From assembly GCA_945788625.1 (NCBI GenBank), contig CALZMQ010000003.1, positions 1 to 64,000 on the forward strand: a stretch of DNA of 64,000 nucleotides, written 5' to 3'. Origin of the DNA: an uncultured Woeseiaceae bacterium (GTDB lineage Bacteria > Pseudomonadota > Gammaproteobacteria > Steroidobacterales > Woeseiaceae). A program made the translations under genes and the position numbers. Below the pieces are notes generated by a model, which worked only from the letters and a program-made list of their open reading frames with translations, did not search any database and was not told the origin of the DNA. Below are positions 44,031-51,941 of this stretch, piece by piece (the first letter of the stretch is position 1; every line of letters begins with the position of its first letter).

Positions 44031-46045
44031 CACGAAACACGCTTGCGCCGCCGCCGGCGCGATGCGTTACGGGTGCCGGAAACTGACTTCCTGGCCGGCC
44101 TCTGAATGGCGGAGAACAAGCAGGTAAACGGGTCGCGTTTGTTTGGAATGGCCATCGCGTCGACAAAATAGTCCTGAAATTTTGCCTCGGTGGCCGTCTC
44201 GATCTTCTCGATCTCGCGCACGACGGTTTCGATCTCCGCGCGCGCTGCCCGGTTCAGCAACGCGATGCGCGCGCCTGTGCCCGCCGCATTACCGGCCGAC
44301 TTCACGTTGTCGAGATCGCAATCCGGAATCAGGCCCAGAACCATCGCGTACTTCGTGTCAATGTGGCTGCCAAATGCGCCGGCAAGGCGAATCCGGTCGA
44401 CCTGGTGCAGGCCCGCCCGGTCCATCAACAGTTTGACGCCGGCATAAAGCGCGGCTTTCGCAAGTTGAATCTGCCGCACATCGTTCTGCGTGACCGATAT
44501 CGCCGGACAACCGTCATGCAGCACGAACGACCAGGTCCTGCCATCCGGTATCAGGCGCGAGCTGCGTTCCGCCAGGCTGCCGTCGACGACGCCATCTTCG
44601 TCAATGAGGCCGGCCAGGTACATTTCGGCGACAGCTTCGATAATGCCGGACCCGCAGATTCCGGTAACGCCGAACCCGGCTATCGAATCTGCAAAATCCG
44701 GCTCGTCAGACCAAAGCTCCGAGCCTATAACACTGAACCGTGCCTCGAGAGACTCCGCATCGATGCGCACGCGTTCTATCGCACCTGGCGCTGCACGCTG
44801 ACCGCAGCTGATCTGGGCACCCTCGAAAGCCGGCCCGGTCGGACTCGAGCAGGCCAGCAATCGTTCACGGTTACCGAGCACGATCTCGGCATTCGTGCCC
44901 ACGTCGACGACCAGTGAGATGGCGTCGAGAAGATGCGGTTCTTCGGACAGGATCATCGCAGCAGCGTCGGCTCCGACGTGACCCGCGATGCACGGCAGCA
45001 CGTAAACGACGCCGCCGGTATTTATGCCGAGGTCGAGATCGCGCGCCTGCAAATCGAGCGCGGCGTCAGTCGTTAACGCGAATGGGGCGCCGCCGAGCTC
45101 GACGGGACTCAGGCCGAGAAACAGGTGATGCATGATCGGGTTGCCGGCGATCGTCGCTTCGAGTATGTCGTCACGTTCGACGCCGGCGTCTGCCGCGATG
45201 TCTGCGATCAGGCCATTCAGGCCGGCACGCACTGCGTCAGTCAGCTCGCCGCAGCCCTCGGGATGCATCATGACGTAAGAGACACGGCTCATCAGGTCTT
45301 CGCCGAATCGAATCTGCGGATTCATGATGCCGCCGGTTGCGACAACCTCGCCCGTGGTCAGGTTGCACAGATGGGCAGCGATTGTCGTCGAGCCGATGTC
45401 GATCGCGAACCCGTAGGCGTCGCGCCTGAATCCGGCCCAGACCGCAATAATCCGCGACTGTTTGTGAACGGCGACCGTGACTTTCCACCCGCCATCGCGC
45501 AACGCGTGCTGCAGGCGCGTGAGGACAGACGGATCGGCGTCGAGTTCGTCAAGCTGCCACTCCCGCGCCAATGCCTGCCGCAAGCGCTCGAGGTCGCCAC
45601 TCGGCGCGTCAAGGCTGGCCTCCTGTACCTCGACGTAATACAGGTGGATGCTGGTATCGAGTGTAATGTCGCGATACTCCGCACTCTTCCGCACCACCTG
45701 GCGATGCATCTGGCTCTCGGGCGGCACGTCGATGACAAGATCGCCGCGAATCTCCGCCTGGCAGCTAAGACGCCGCCCGGCTGCAAGGGGTTTGCGACGT
45801 TCACCGTAGTGCCGTTCCGCCTCGCCCGCCGGCGACAGGTTGCCGGCCGACGATACGATGGCATGTTTCGCGAACTCGCCCTCGGCGCAAGTGACCTGGC
45901 AGCGGCCGCACAGTCCGCGTCCGCCGCACACGGAATCGACGTCGACGCCGAGGCTGCGTGCTGCGGCCAACAGCTGCGTACCATGCGGAAACCGACCGCG
46001 GTGGCCGGACGGCGTAAAAACGATTTTCGCTTCTTTATCGGGCAA
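44030..46045 (-). CDS. RACo-like reductive activator of corrinoid methyltransferase (DUF4445, 2Fe-2S)
   Basis: A roughly 671-residue ASKHA-type ATPase with an N-terminal [2Fe-2S] ferredoxin domain (Cys40, Cys46, Cys49 in CGGRGLCGRC, Cys95 in LSCQAE). The body has actin-like nucleotide motifs (FAIDIGSTTIAAHL, LVVDVGTNAEIVLG, GFGVTGICGSGIIE, IRLAGAFGSHID). It uses ATP to reduce accidentally oxidised Co(II) in the corrinoid protein so methyl transfer can resume. The C-terminal tail is Arg-rich. The start is uncertain: TTG 46045, 4 bp after the upstream stop, gives a family-like N-terminus (DKEAKIVFTPSGH); an ATG at 46153 lies inside the upstream gene. Confidence 0.85.
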   Translation of the reverse strand: MPDKEAKIVFTPSGHRGRFPHGTQLLAAARSLGVDVDSVCGGRGLCGRCQVTCAEGEFAKHAIVSSAGNLSPAGEAERHYGERRKPLAAGRRLSCQAEIRGDLVIDVPPESQMHRQVVRKSAEYRDITLDTSIHLYYVEVQEASLDAPSGDLERLRQALAREWQLDELDADPSVLTRLQHALRDGGWKVTVAVHKQSRIIAVWAGFRRDAYGFAIDIGSTTIAAHLCNLTTGEVVATGGIMNPQIRFGEDLMSRVSYVMMHPEGCGELTDAVRAGLNGLIADIAADAGVERDDILEATIAGNPIMHHLFLGLSPVELGGAPFALTTDAALDLQARDLDLGINTGGVVYVLPCIAGHVGADAAAMILSEEPHLLDAISLVVDVGTNAEIVLGNRERLLACSSPTGPAFEGAQISCGQRAAPGAIERVRIDAESLEARFSVIGSELWSDEPDFADSIAGFGVTGICGSGIIEAVAEMYLAGLIDEDGVVDGSLAERSSRLIPDGRTWSFVLHDGCPAISVTQNDVRQIQLAKAALYAGVKLLMDRAGLHQVDRIRLAGAFGSHIDTKYAMVLGLIPDCDLDNVKSAGNAAGTGARIALLNRAARAEIETVVREIEKIETATEAKFQDYFVDAMAIPNKRDPFTCLFSAIQRPARKSVSGTRNASRRRRRKRVS

Positions 46046-46049
46046 TGAA

Positions 46050-46952
46050 CTAGGCCGAGCGACGACGACGCCTGCGGCCGCCTCGGCCGCGTCCCTCGCC
46101 GTCAGCAGCCGGCTCCCTGTATTTCCTGATCCAGTTGGCGCAATCGGGATCATTCCCCATCATCACGTCCGCGCCCAGAACGGCCTGTATGACCTCGGCA
46201 TGCAGAGGACTCGTTATCGCAGATGTCATGCCGGCGCCGATTGCCATCGTCAGGAATGCGCTGTTAATGCCGTTGCGATTGGGCAAACCGAAACTGACGT
46301 TCGACGCGCCGCAGGTCGTGTTGACATGCAGTTCGTCGCGTAGGCGCCTGACGATATGCATGACCTGTTTACCGGCCGAATTGATGGCGCCTATCGGCAT
46401 GACCAGGGGATCGACGACGACGTCCTCGTGAGAAATGCCGTAGTCGGCAGCGCGTTGCACGATCTTTTTTGCAACCTCAAACCGGACATCGGGATCTTCG
46501 GAGATGCCCGTCTCGTCGTTTGAAATCGCGACCACGGCCGCGCCGTGCTTCGCCACCAGCGGCAACACGGTTTCCAGGCGTTCTTCCTCACCGGTAACGG
46601 AGTTGACGAGTGCTTTGCCCTGGTAAACCGACAGGCCGGATTCGAGGGCGGCGACGATCGATGAGTCGATCGACAGTGGCACATCCGTAACCGACTGCAC
46701 GAGCTTGATAGCGTCGGCGAGGATCGCCGGCTCGTCGGCAAGCGGAATTCCCGCATTAACGTCGAGCATGTGCGCGCCTGCGGCGACCTGCGCCAGCGCA
46801 TCGGCCTCGACGCGGCTGAAGTCGCCGTTCGCCATCTCCTCGGCGAGTATTTTGCGGCCCGTTGGATTGATGCGCTCTCCGATGATCACAAACGGTCGAT
46901 CGAAGCCGATTCGGACTTCCTTGCTCGCAGAACTCAATACTGTTTCCGTCAT
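46050..46952 (-). CDS. Methyltetrahydrofolate:corrinoid methyltransferase (MtgA/AcsE-like, pterin-binding)
   Basis: A 300-residue TIM-barrel pterin-binding enzyme: VIIGERINPTGRK, HMLDVNAGIP, LSIDSS, VAISNDETGIS, VVVDPLVMPIG and CGASNVSFGLPNR, all typical of methyl-THF methyltransferases related to dihydropteroate synthase. It moves the methyl group from methyl-corrinoid protein to tetrahydrofolate. The C-terminus ends in a basic Arg run. ATG 46952 has GGAG 8 nt upstream. It is 41 bp after the MTHFR stop, the largest gap in the operon. Confidence 0.88.
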   Translation of the reverse strand: MTETVLSSASKEVRIGFDRPFVIIGERINPTGRKILAEEMANGDFSRVEADALAQVAAGAHMLDVNAGIPLADEPAILADAIKLVQSVTDVPLSIDSSIVAALESGLSVYQGKALVNSVTGEEERLETVLPLVAKHGAAVVAISNDETGISEDPDVRFEVAKKIVQRAADYGISHEDVVVDPLVMPIGAINSAGKQVMHIVRRLRDELHVNTTCGASNVSFGLPNRNGINSAFLTMAIGAGMTSAITSPLHAEVIQAVLGADVMMGNDPDCANWIRKYREPAADGEGRGRGGRRRRRRSA

Positions 46953-46993
46953 TCTACTTTCTCCTGGCCGGCGCACGGTGCGCCACCAATCGC

Positions 46994-48004
46994 TTACATT
47001 TCAGTCTGCCCGCTGGCGAGGCCAGGGTGCCATGGTGTCCGCCCGCCCAGGACACCGGACCGTTCGACGATCTCCGCAACGCGTTGCTCCTGGCGAAACG
47101 CCATGATGTGCACGCCATGCACGCCCTCTATCTCCACGATTTCCTGGATCAGTTCGACACAGACCCTCAGTCCTTCTTCCGTCTCCGACGGCGCTGCCTT
47201 CAGTCGATCGATGATGCTGTCCGGAATATGTACACCGGGCACATTCGTCCGAATCCACTCGGCCGATTTCGCAGACGCCAGTGGCCCGACGCCTGCGAGA
47301 ATGAATGCTTTCTCGTGTAATCCCAGGTCTCGAACCGCCGCCATGTAATCCTTGAATCTGTCGATGTCGAAGCAGTACTGTGTTTGCACGAACTGTGCGC
47401 CCGCGTCGATCTTTTTTGCCAATCGTTGCGGCCGGTAATCCAGCGGCGGTCCAAATGGGTTGGCAGCGGCGCCCAGGAACACGCGCGGCGGCTCGGTCAA
47501 CTTGCGGCCGCTCAGGAAGCATTCGTCGTCGCGCATTTTTCGCAGCATGTTCAGCATCGAGATACTGTCAAGATCAAAGACCGGCTTCGCCCCGGGATGA
47601 TCCCCGACTTCGACGCTGTCGCCCGTCAGGCACAACACGTTCGACACGCCCATTGCCGACGCGCCCAGCACGTCGCCCTGGATAGCGATTCGATTGCGAT
47701 CGCGCGCCGACACCTGCATGACCATTGCGTAGCCACGCCGCGTCAGTAAGGAACACATTCCGACGCTCGACATATGGCAGTTTGCGCCTGATCCGTCGGT
47801 CGCGTTGATGGCATCGACGTAGCCGTCGAACATCGCGGCCCGCTCGTAGACTTCATGCGGATCGGCCGAATCCGGTGGTGATATCTCGGCGGTAACGGCA
47901 AAGGCGCCGGCGCGCAGAACGCGCTCGAGACGTCCGTGCGATACATGACCAGGCAGAATCGGTAATGCTTCGCCGGCAATCAGTGGTTCATCGTCAAATC
48001 TCAT
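46994..48004 (-). CDS. Methylenetetrahydrofolate reductase (MetF-like)
   Basis: A 336-residue FAD TIM-barrel enzyme. FAVTAEISPPDSADP at the N-terminus is the usual EXXPP-like start, INATDGSGANCHMSS contains the folate/FAD loop, and LCLTGDSVEVGDHPGAK and GAQFVQTQYCFDID are family blocks. In this operon it probably runs in the oxidative direction, turning the methyl-THF produced by the corrinoid system into methylene-THF. It overlaps the preceding MTHFR C-terminal-type gene by 11 bp; the two probably form a complex. Confidence 0.88.
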   Translation of the reverse strand: MRFDDEPLIAGEALPILPGHVSHGRLERVLRAGAFAVTAEISPPDSADPHEVYERAAMFDGYVDAINATDGSGANCHMSSVGMCSLLTRRGYAMVMQVSARDRNRIAIQGDVLGASAMGVSNVLCLTGDSVEVGDHPGAKPVFDLDSISMLNMLRKMRDDECFLSGRKLTEPPRVFLGAAANPFGPPLDYRPQRLAKKIDAGAQFVQTQYCFDIDRFKDYMAAVRDLGLHEKAFILAGVGPLASAKSAEWIRTNVPGVHIPDSIIDRLKAAPSETEEGLRVCVELIQEIVEIEGVHGVHIMAFRQEQRVAEIVERSGVLGGRTPWHPGLASGQTEM

Positions 48005-48482
48005 CGCTGCTCGCCGCCGCTGGATCTCGTGTCTTGAGCCGCAACTCGCGCAGCCACGCGGAATGCCCGATCAACCGGTGGTCCATCGGCGGCTGCACGA
48101 CCTGGATTGGATACCCGTCGTTGCTCAGTCGTTTGTTGCCTTCCCAGGCCAGCACCCAGACGCATTTCATGTCGGGTTTCACTTCGCAAGTGCCATCGTC
48201 GCGGACACCCCCGCATGGCCCATTCCGCATGGCTTTGGGACAGTTCATCGGGCACGACAACCCGGTAAAACTGACGATGCACTGACCGCAGCTCTGCGAA
48301 TCCAGCAAGACACCCTTGGTCATCTTCTCGATTCGAACGAAAGGGCGATCGAGTCGTTCGTAACCGATCTTTTGCAGTAGAGGGTTGGCCTTGATCAGCA
48401 ACCATTCCACGCTTGCATACAGCGTTTTCAACCAACGCGCGTTGCGTACAGACCAGTATCGCGTCCGACTCATGCTGATCAT
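47994..48482 (-). CDS. MTHFR C-terminal-type (MetV-like) zinc/iron-sulfur protein
   Basis: A 162-residue protein with the Cys-rich signature SCGQCIVSFTGLSCPMNCPK followed by NGPCGGVRDDGTCE and MKCVW, matching the methylene-THF reductase C-terminal domain family (MetV). These partner subunits support MetF in organisms with one-carbon pathways. The basic N-terminal part (YWSVRNARWLKTLYASVEWLLI) may contact membrane or partner. It overlaps its neighbours by 4 and 11 bp. Confidence 0.85.
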   Translation of the reverse strand: MISMSRTRYWSVRNARWLKTLYASVEWLLIKANPLLQKIGYERLDRPFVRIEKMTKGVLLDSQSCGQCIVSFTGLSCPMNCPKAMRNGPCGGVRDDGTCEVKPDMKCVWVLAWEGNKRLSNDGYPIQVVQPPMDHRLIGHSAWLRELRLKTRDPAAASSDEI

Positions 48483-48784
48483 CCGCCGCTGGTGCCGTGT
48501 GCCTTGACGAGCTCGAGCAGTTGTTGATCGGAATACTTCTGTTCAAACTCCCTGACCGCCAGTTCTGCCAAAGCGCGCAGGTCTTCCGGCGTTTCCACCG
48601 TTGTCGACACTCTTCGCCATTCAGACAGGTATGCGTCACTACTGCCCTTACCGGCGCGCATCGCGGCACGATCGATTGCCTCCTGGAATCGCTTGCTCAG
48701 TTGAACTTTTTCGCGATACCGGCCTCGTTGCACGATGACCTGCGAAGGAATGTCACGCCAGTAAATGAGTATCTTTTTGACCAT
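48479..48784 (-). CDS. Small 'virulence factor' domain protein of unknown function
   Basis: A 101-residue protein beginning MVKKILIYWRDIPSQVIVQR, then YREKVQLSKRFQEAIDRAAM and a C-terminal acidic helix. It matches the so-called virulence-factor family (PF13769), a name without functional basis. The family recurs beside MttB-type methyltransferases, DUF1638 and MTHFR-like genes, so a role in corrinoid methyl transfer is likely. Start ATG 48784 lies 32 bp inside the DUF1638 gene. No catalytic residues are evident. Confidence 0.75.
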   Translation of the reverse strand: MVKKILIYWRDIPSQVIVQRGRYREKVQLSKRFQEAIDRAAMRAGKGSSDAYLSEWRRVSTTVETPEDLRALAELAVREFEQKYSDQQLLELVKAHGTSGG

Positions 48785-49403
48785 GCTCTTGTTTCGATAT
48801 AAATGAATCGAGGCCTCGCCCCAGGCCACCGTAGCCGCAATGAACGCGTTCGTACTCGAGCCCGAGACGGGCAGCCGCGTGTTGCGCATGCTTTTCCAGG
48901 TCTGCCGCGTCGGTTTGCGACAGGTAGACGAGCTTCTCGTAGTTCCCGAAATAGGCGTCGCGAAGTTCCGGATGCGTATCCAGTTTCAGGGGCCGGATGA
49001 CCAGCTTGTCAAAATGACGGACCAGAAAATCCGTCAGGTAAAACGTTCCCGGCTCTGACTCGGCAAGTTCGGCAAATCGCTCCGCACCGGCGAAGAATTG
49101 ATAACAGTGGGCACCCGGCAGGCGGTCGACATCTTCCTCGGCAATAACGCGATCTATCGCGCCACCAGTACCACAGTCGGCATAGGCAACGAATATGCGG
49201 TCATAGCGGCTGCAGTTGGAACGGATCTTCTGCCGCAGTCGCTCCGGGATCAGCGCCGGACGATTGTGCAAGCGCGCGTCGATGCACTGCATGTCCAGGT
49301 GCTGCCAGCCATTACGCTTTCTTAGCGCGCTGATTTCTCGCGCCAGGGCGCCACAGGCTATGACCAATAACTTGTCAGCCACCGGCCGATACTCGCCGCT
49401 CAT
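48753..49403 (-). CDS. DUF1638-domain protein
   Basis: The 216-residue protein matches DUF1638: LLVIACGALAREI at the N-terminus, FVAYADCGTGGAID with a conserved Cys, LPGAHCYQFFAG, FYLTDFLVRHFDKLVIRPL and a C-terminal ERVHCGYGGLGRGL. Conserved Cys and His suggest a metal or cofactor role. It overlaps the corrinoid gene by 29 bp and the next gene by 32 bp. Its repeated linkage to MttB/corrinoid genes points to a helper function, for example cofactor handling, but no activity is known to me. Confidence 0.82.
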   Translation of the reverse strand: MSGEYRPVADKLLVIACGALAREISALRKRNGWQHLDMQCIDARLHNRPALIPERLRQKIRSNCSRYDRIFVAYADCGTGGAIDRVIAEEDVDRLPGAHCYQFFAGAERFAELAESEPGTFYLTDFLVRHFDKLVIRPLKLDTHPELRDAYFGNYEKLVYLSQTDAADLEKHAQHAAARLGLEYERVHCGYGGLGRGLDSFISKQEHGQKDTHLLA

Positions 49404-50103
49404 TCAGCAGCCTGGGTCCCATTTCTGCTGCCTGCGCCGCGTCACGGCAATAGCCGTCGGCACCGACAGCGGTACCGAATTCCTCGTTCAGCGGCGCACC
49501 ACCGACGAGCACGACGTAATCATCACGAATGCCCTGCCGGACCATCTCGTCAATGACGACTTTCATATAAGGCATGGTGGTCGTTAATAGTGCCGACATG
49601 CCGAGGATGTCCGGCTTATGCTCCACGAGCGCAGCGAAATAGTCTTCAACCGCGTTATTGATGCCGATGTCGACAACCTCGAAGCCGGCCCCTTCCATCA
49701 TCATCGCAACCAGGTTCTTGCCGATGTCGTGGATATCGCCTTTGACGGTACCAATGACCATCTTGCCAATTGGCTTGACGCCGGTCTCCGCCAGCAACGG
49801 GCGCAAGATCGACATGCCACCCTTCATTGCGTTTGCGGCGAGCAGCACTTCCGGCACAAACAGAATACCGTCTCTGAAATCGACGCCGACAATGCGCATG
49901 CCCTCGACAAGCGCCTTGTTCAGCACCTTTTCGGCTGACCAGCCACGCCCGAGCAATATGTCCGTGCCTTCGACGATCTCTTCCTTGAGGCCGTCATAAA
50001 GATCATCGTGCATTTGCTCAATCAACTCATCGTCGGGCAGATCAGCGAGGACGATGTCTTCGTCGTCCCCCGCGTCACTCTTGTGATCGTCGTCGTTCAC
50101 CAT
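49375..50103 (-). CDS. Corrinoid (cobalamin-binding) methyl-carrier protein
   Basis: The 242-residue protein has an acidic N-terminus, a helical cap domain (EEIVEGTDILLGRGW through about residue 105) and a B12-binding Rossmann domain with the lower-axial-ligand motif Asp123-x-His125-x-x-Gly128 (GDIHDIGKN). The SALLTTTMPYM and LVGGAPLN loops also fit. It carries the methyl group from the MttB-family enzyme to the methyl-THF transferase. The gene is 9 bp downstream of mttB-like. Confidence 0.92.
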   Translation of the reverse strand: MVNDDDHKSDAGDDEDIVLADLPDDELIEQMHDDLYDGLKEEIVEGTDILLGRGWSAEKVLNKALVEGMRIVGVDFRDGILFVPEVLLAANAMKGGMSILRPLLAETGVKPIGKMVIGTVKGDIHDIGKNLVAMMMEGAGFEVVDIGINNAVEDYFAALVEHKPDILGMSALLTTTMPYMKVVIDEMVRQGIRDDYVVLVGGAPLNEEFGTAVGADGYCRDAAQAAEMGPRLLNERRVSAGG

Positions 50104-50112
50104 TGGTTGTAC

Positions 50113-51654
50113 TCAGTAGTCCCTGTCTTCGAATTCCGACTTACGCCGCTCGATATAGCTCTGCAGCGCCTCGTCGACGGCAGGATCGAGTGGCGGCGGC
50201 TCATATTCCTTGAGCATTTTTTTCCAAATCGCGTTGGCCCTCGCAGGCGCGTCCTTCGAACCATCCTGTTGCCATTGCTCAAAGCTATTGTTGTCGGCGA
50301 TCGATGATGTGCAAAACGCGGTCTCGAAATTCGCCTGCGTATGCGTCGCGCCCAGGAAGTGCGACCCTGGCCCCACTTCGCGAAGCGCATCCAGCGCCTG
50401 GCCGTTTTCGGAGAGGTCGACGCCACCAAGCAACCGCGCAATCATGTTCGCCTGGTCCGCATCCATGATGAATTTCTCGTAGCCCATCGAGAGGCCGCCT
50501 TCCAGCCAACCGGCCGTGTGCAGCATGAAATTGACGCCCGCCAACGCCGATGCCTGCAACGTGTTGGCGGCTTCGTAGGCTGCTTGCGCATCAGCCACTT
50601 TGGCACCACAAAGGCCGCCGCCGCTGCGAAACGGCAAGCCGAGACGGCGAGCAAGCTGCGCTGCGGCATACATGATCAGGCTCGGCTCAGGGGTGCCGAA
50701 CGTGGGCGCGCCGGACTGCATGGATACGGCTGCCGCGAATGTGCCGAAGATCACCGGCGCGCCCGGGCGCACAAGCTGGATGTAGGCAATCCCGGCCAGC
50801 GCCTCGGCGAGAATCTGCGTCACCGTACCGGCGACGGTAACCGGAGACATTGCGCCGGCCAGCAAGAACGGTGAGATCATCGTTGCCTGGTTGTTTTCGG
50901 CATACACGGTCGCAGCGCCAAGCATCGTTGCGTCGAACGTCATCGGCGAATTCGCATTGATCAGGCTGGTCACAACCGTGTTGTTTTGCACGAACTCCTC
51001 ACCGAACACGATCTTCGCCATGTCTACCGTATCCTGCGCACGTTCCGGCGCCGTCACCGACCCCATAAAGGGTTTGTCGCTGTACTTGATATGGCTGTAG
51101 ACCATGTCGAAATGGCGTTTATTGACAGGCACATCGACCGGTTCGCACACCGTACCCCCGGAGTGATGCAGGCCCGGGCTCATATAGGCGAGCTTGACGA
51201 AATTCTGGAAGTCGTCGAGCGTTGCGTAGCGGCGGCCTTCGTCGAGGTTGCGGACGAATGGCGAACCGTACGCCGGTGCCAGCACCGTGCGATCCCCGCC
51301 GATCATGACACTGCGATCGGGATTGCGGGCACATTGCCTGTACTCCGATGGCGCCGATGCCTGGATGATCGATCGGCAAAGCCCACGCGGAAACCGTACG
51401 CGTTCGCCGTCAATGTCCGCGCCGGCGTCCTTAAAAAGCTGCAGTGCCCGCGGAAACTCGCGAAACTCGATGCCGATTTCGGCAAGCACCGTTTCGGCAT
51501 TGTGCTCGATAAGTTCGAGGCCTTCTTCGTCCAGCACCTCTACATACGGCAGCTTGCGGTCGATCCACGTAGCCGTTGACACGGCCGCACGTTGCCGCGC
51601 GGCACGTTTGGCCGAGCGACCGGCACCTCGTTTGCGTCGTGGTCTTTCTGGCAT
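50113..51654 (-). CDS. MttB-family (non-pyrrolysine) quaternary-amine:corrinoid methyltransferase
   Basis: A 513-residue member of the trimethylamine methyltransferase superfamily: VAEIGIEF-like start (ETVLAEIGIEFREFP), HHSGGTVCEPVDVP, TSLINANSPMTFDATML and GTFAAAVSMQSGAPTFG. The frame has no internal UAG, so it does not use pyrrolysine as true MttB does; such proteins act on quaternary amines such as glycine betaine (MtgB type), carnitine or proline betaine. The dimethylglycine and sarcosine enzymes downstream argue for glycine betaine. The N-terminus is very basic (RPRRKRGAGRSAKRAARQR). It is the first gene of the operon. Confidence 0.88.
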   Translation of the reverse strand: MPERPRRKRGAGRSAKRAARQRAAVSTATWIDRKLPYVEVLDEEGLELIEHNAETVLAEIGIEFREFPRALQLFKDAGADIDGERVRFPRGLCRSIIQASAPSEYRQCARNPDRSVMIGGDRTVLAPAYGSPFVRNLDEGRRYATLDDFQNFVKLAYMSPGLHHSGGTVCEPVDVPVNKRHFDMVYSHIKYSDKPFMGSVTAPERAQDTVDMAKIVFGEEFVQNNTVVTSLINANSPMTFDATMLGAATVYAENNQATMISPFLLAGAMSPVTVAGTVTQILAEALAGIAYIQLVRPGAPVIFGTFAAAVSMQSGAPTFGTPEPSLIMYAAAQLARRLGLPFRSGGGLCGAKVADAQAAYEAANTLQASALAGVNFMLHTAGWLEGGLSMGYEKFIMDADQANMIARLLGGVDLSENGQALDALREVGPGSHFLGATHTQANFETAFCTSSIADNNSFEQWQQDGSKDAPARANAIWKKMLKEYEPPPLDPAVDEALQSYIERRKSEFEDRDY

Positions 51655-51941
51655 ATCCGTGGCATCTCAGTAACGCCATACGGGCAGGGTCCTGACCCGT
51701 TTTCTCAGGTGAGCCGGCAGTTTCCTTGAAAAACGCAGTCCCTGCATCGCTTGCCGCGACGTATTTCTGGCCAATTGCGACATTCACGCAGCTTTTTCGC
51801 CTCGTCGTGGCGATGCTGGTCGTCGTTTCCACGAAAACTTTGTCCGATATGGGCAACTTCATGTCGCTTCCAACTAACTTTCGGATCATCGGAATGCTAT
51901 ATTCAACGGGTCCATAAACAAGAAGATTCGGGGGAGACACA
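51655..51941. other. Divergent control region of the betaine operon and TonB receptor gene
   Basis: This 287-bp region must contain the promoter of the long minus-strand operon and that of the TonB receptor. No glycine-riboswitch-like core, cobalamin-riboswitch core or clear -35/-10 pair was recognised. A short inverted repeat ACGGG/CCCGT lies near 51690-51710. GGGGGAG about 8 nt before 51942 serves the receptor gene. Confidence 0.5.

Noticed and set aside
50113..51654. Pyrrolysine-encoding trimethylamine methyltransferase
   Set aside because: The gene is continuous with no in-frame amber codon, so it belongs to the non-pyrrolysine branch.
51655..51941. Glycine or cobalamin riboswitch upstream of the betaine operon
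   Set aside because: I looked for the conserved cores and found none.
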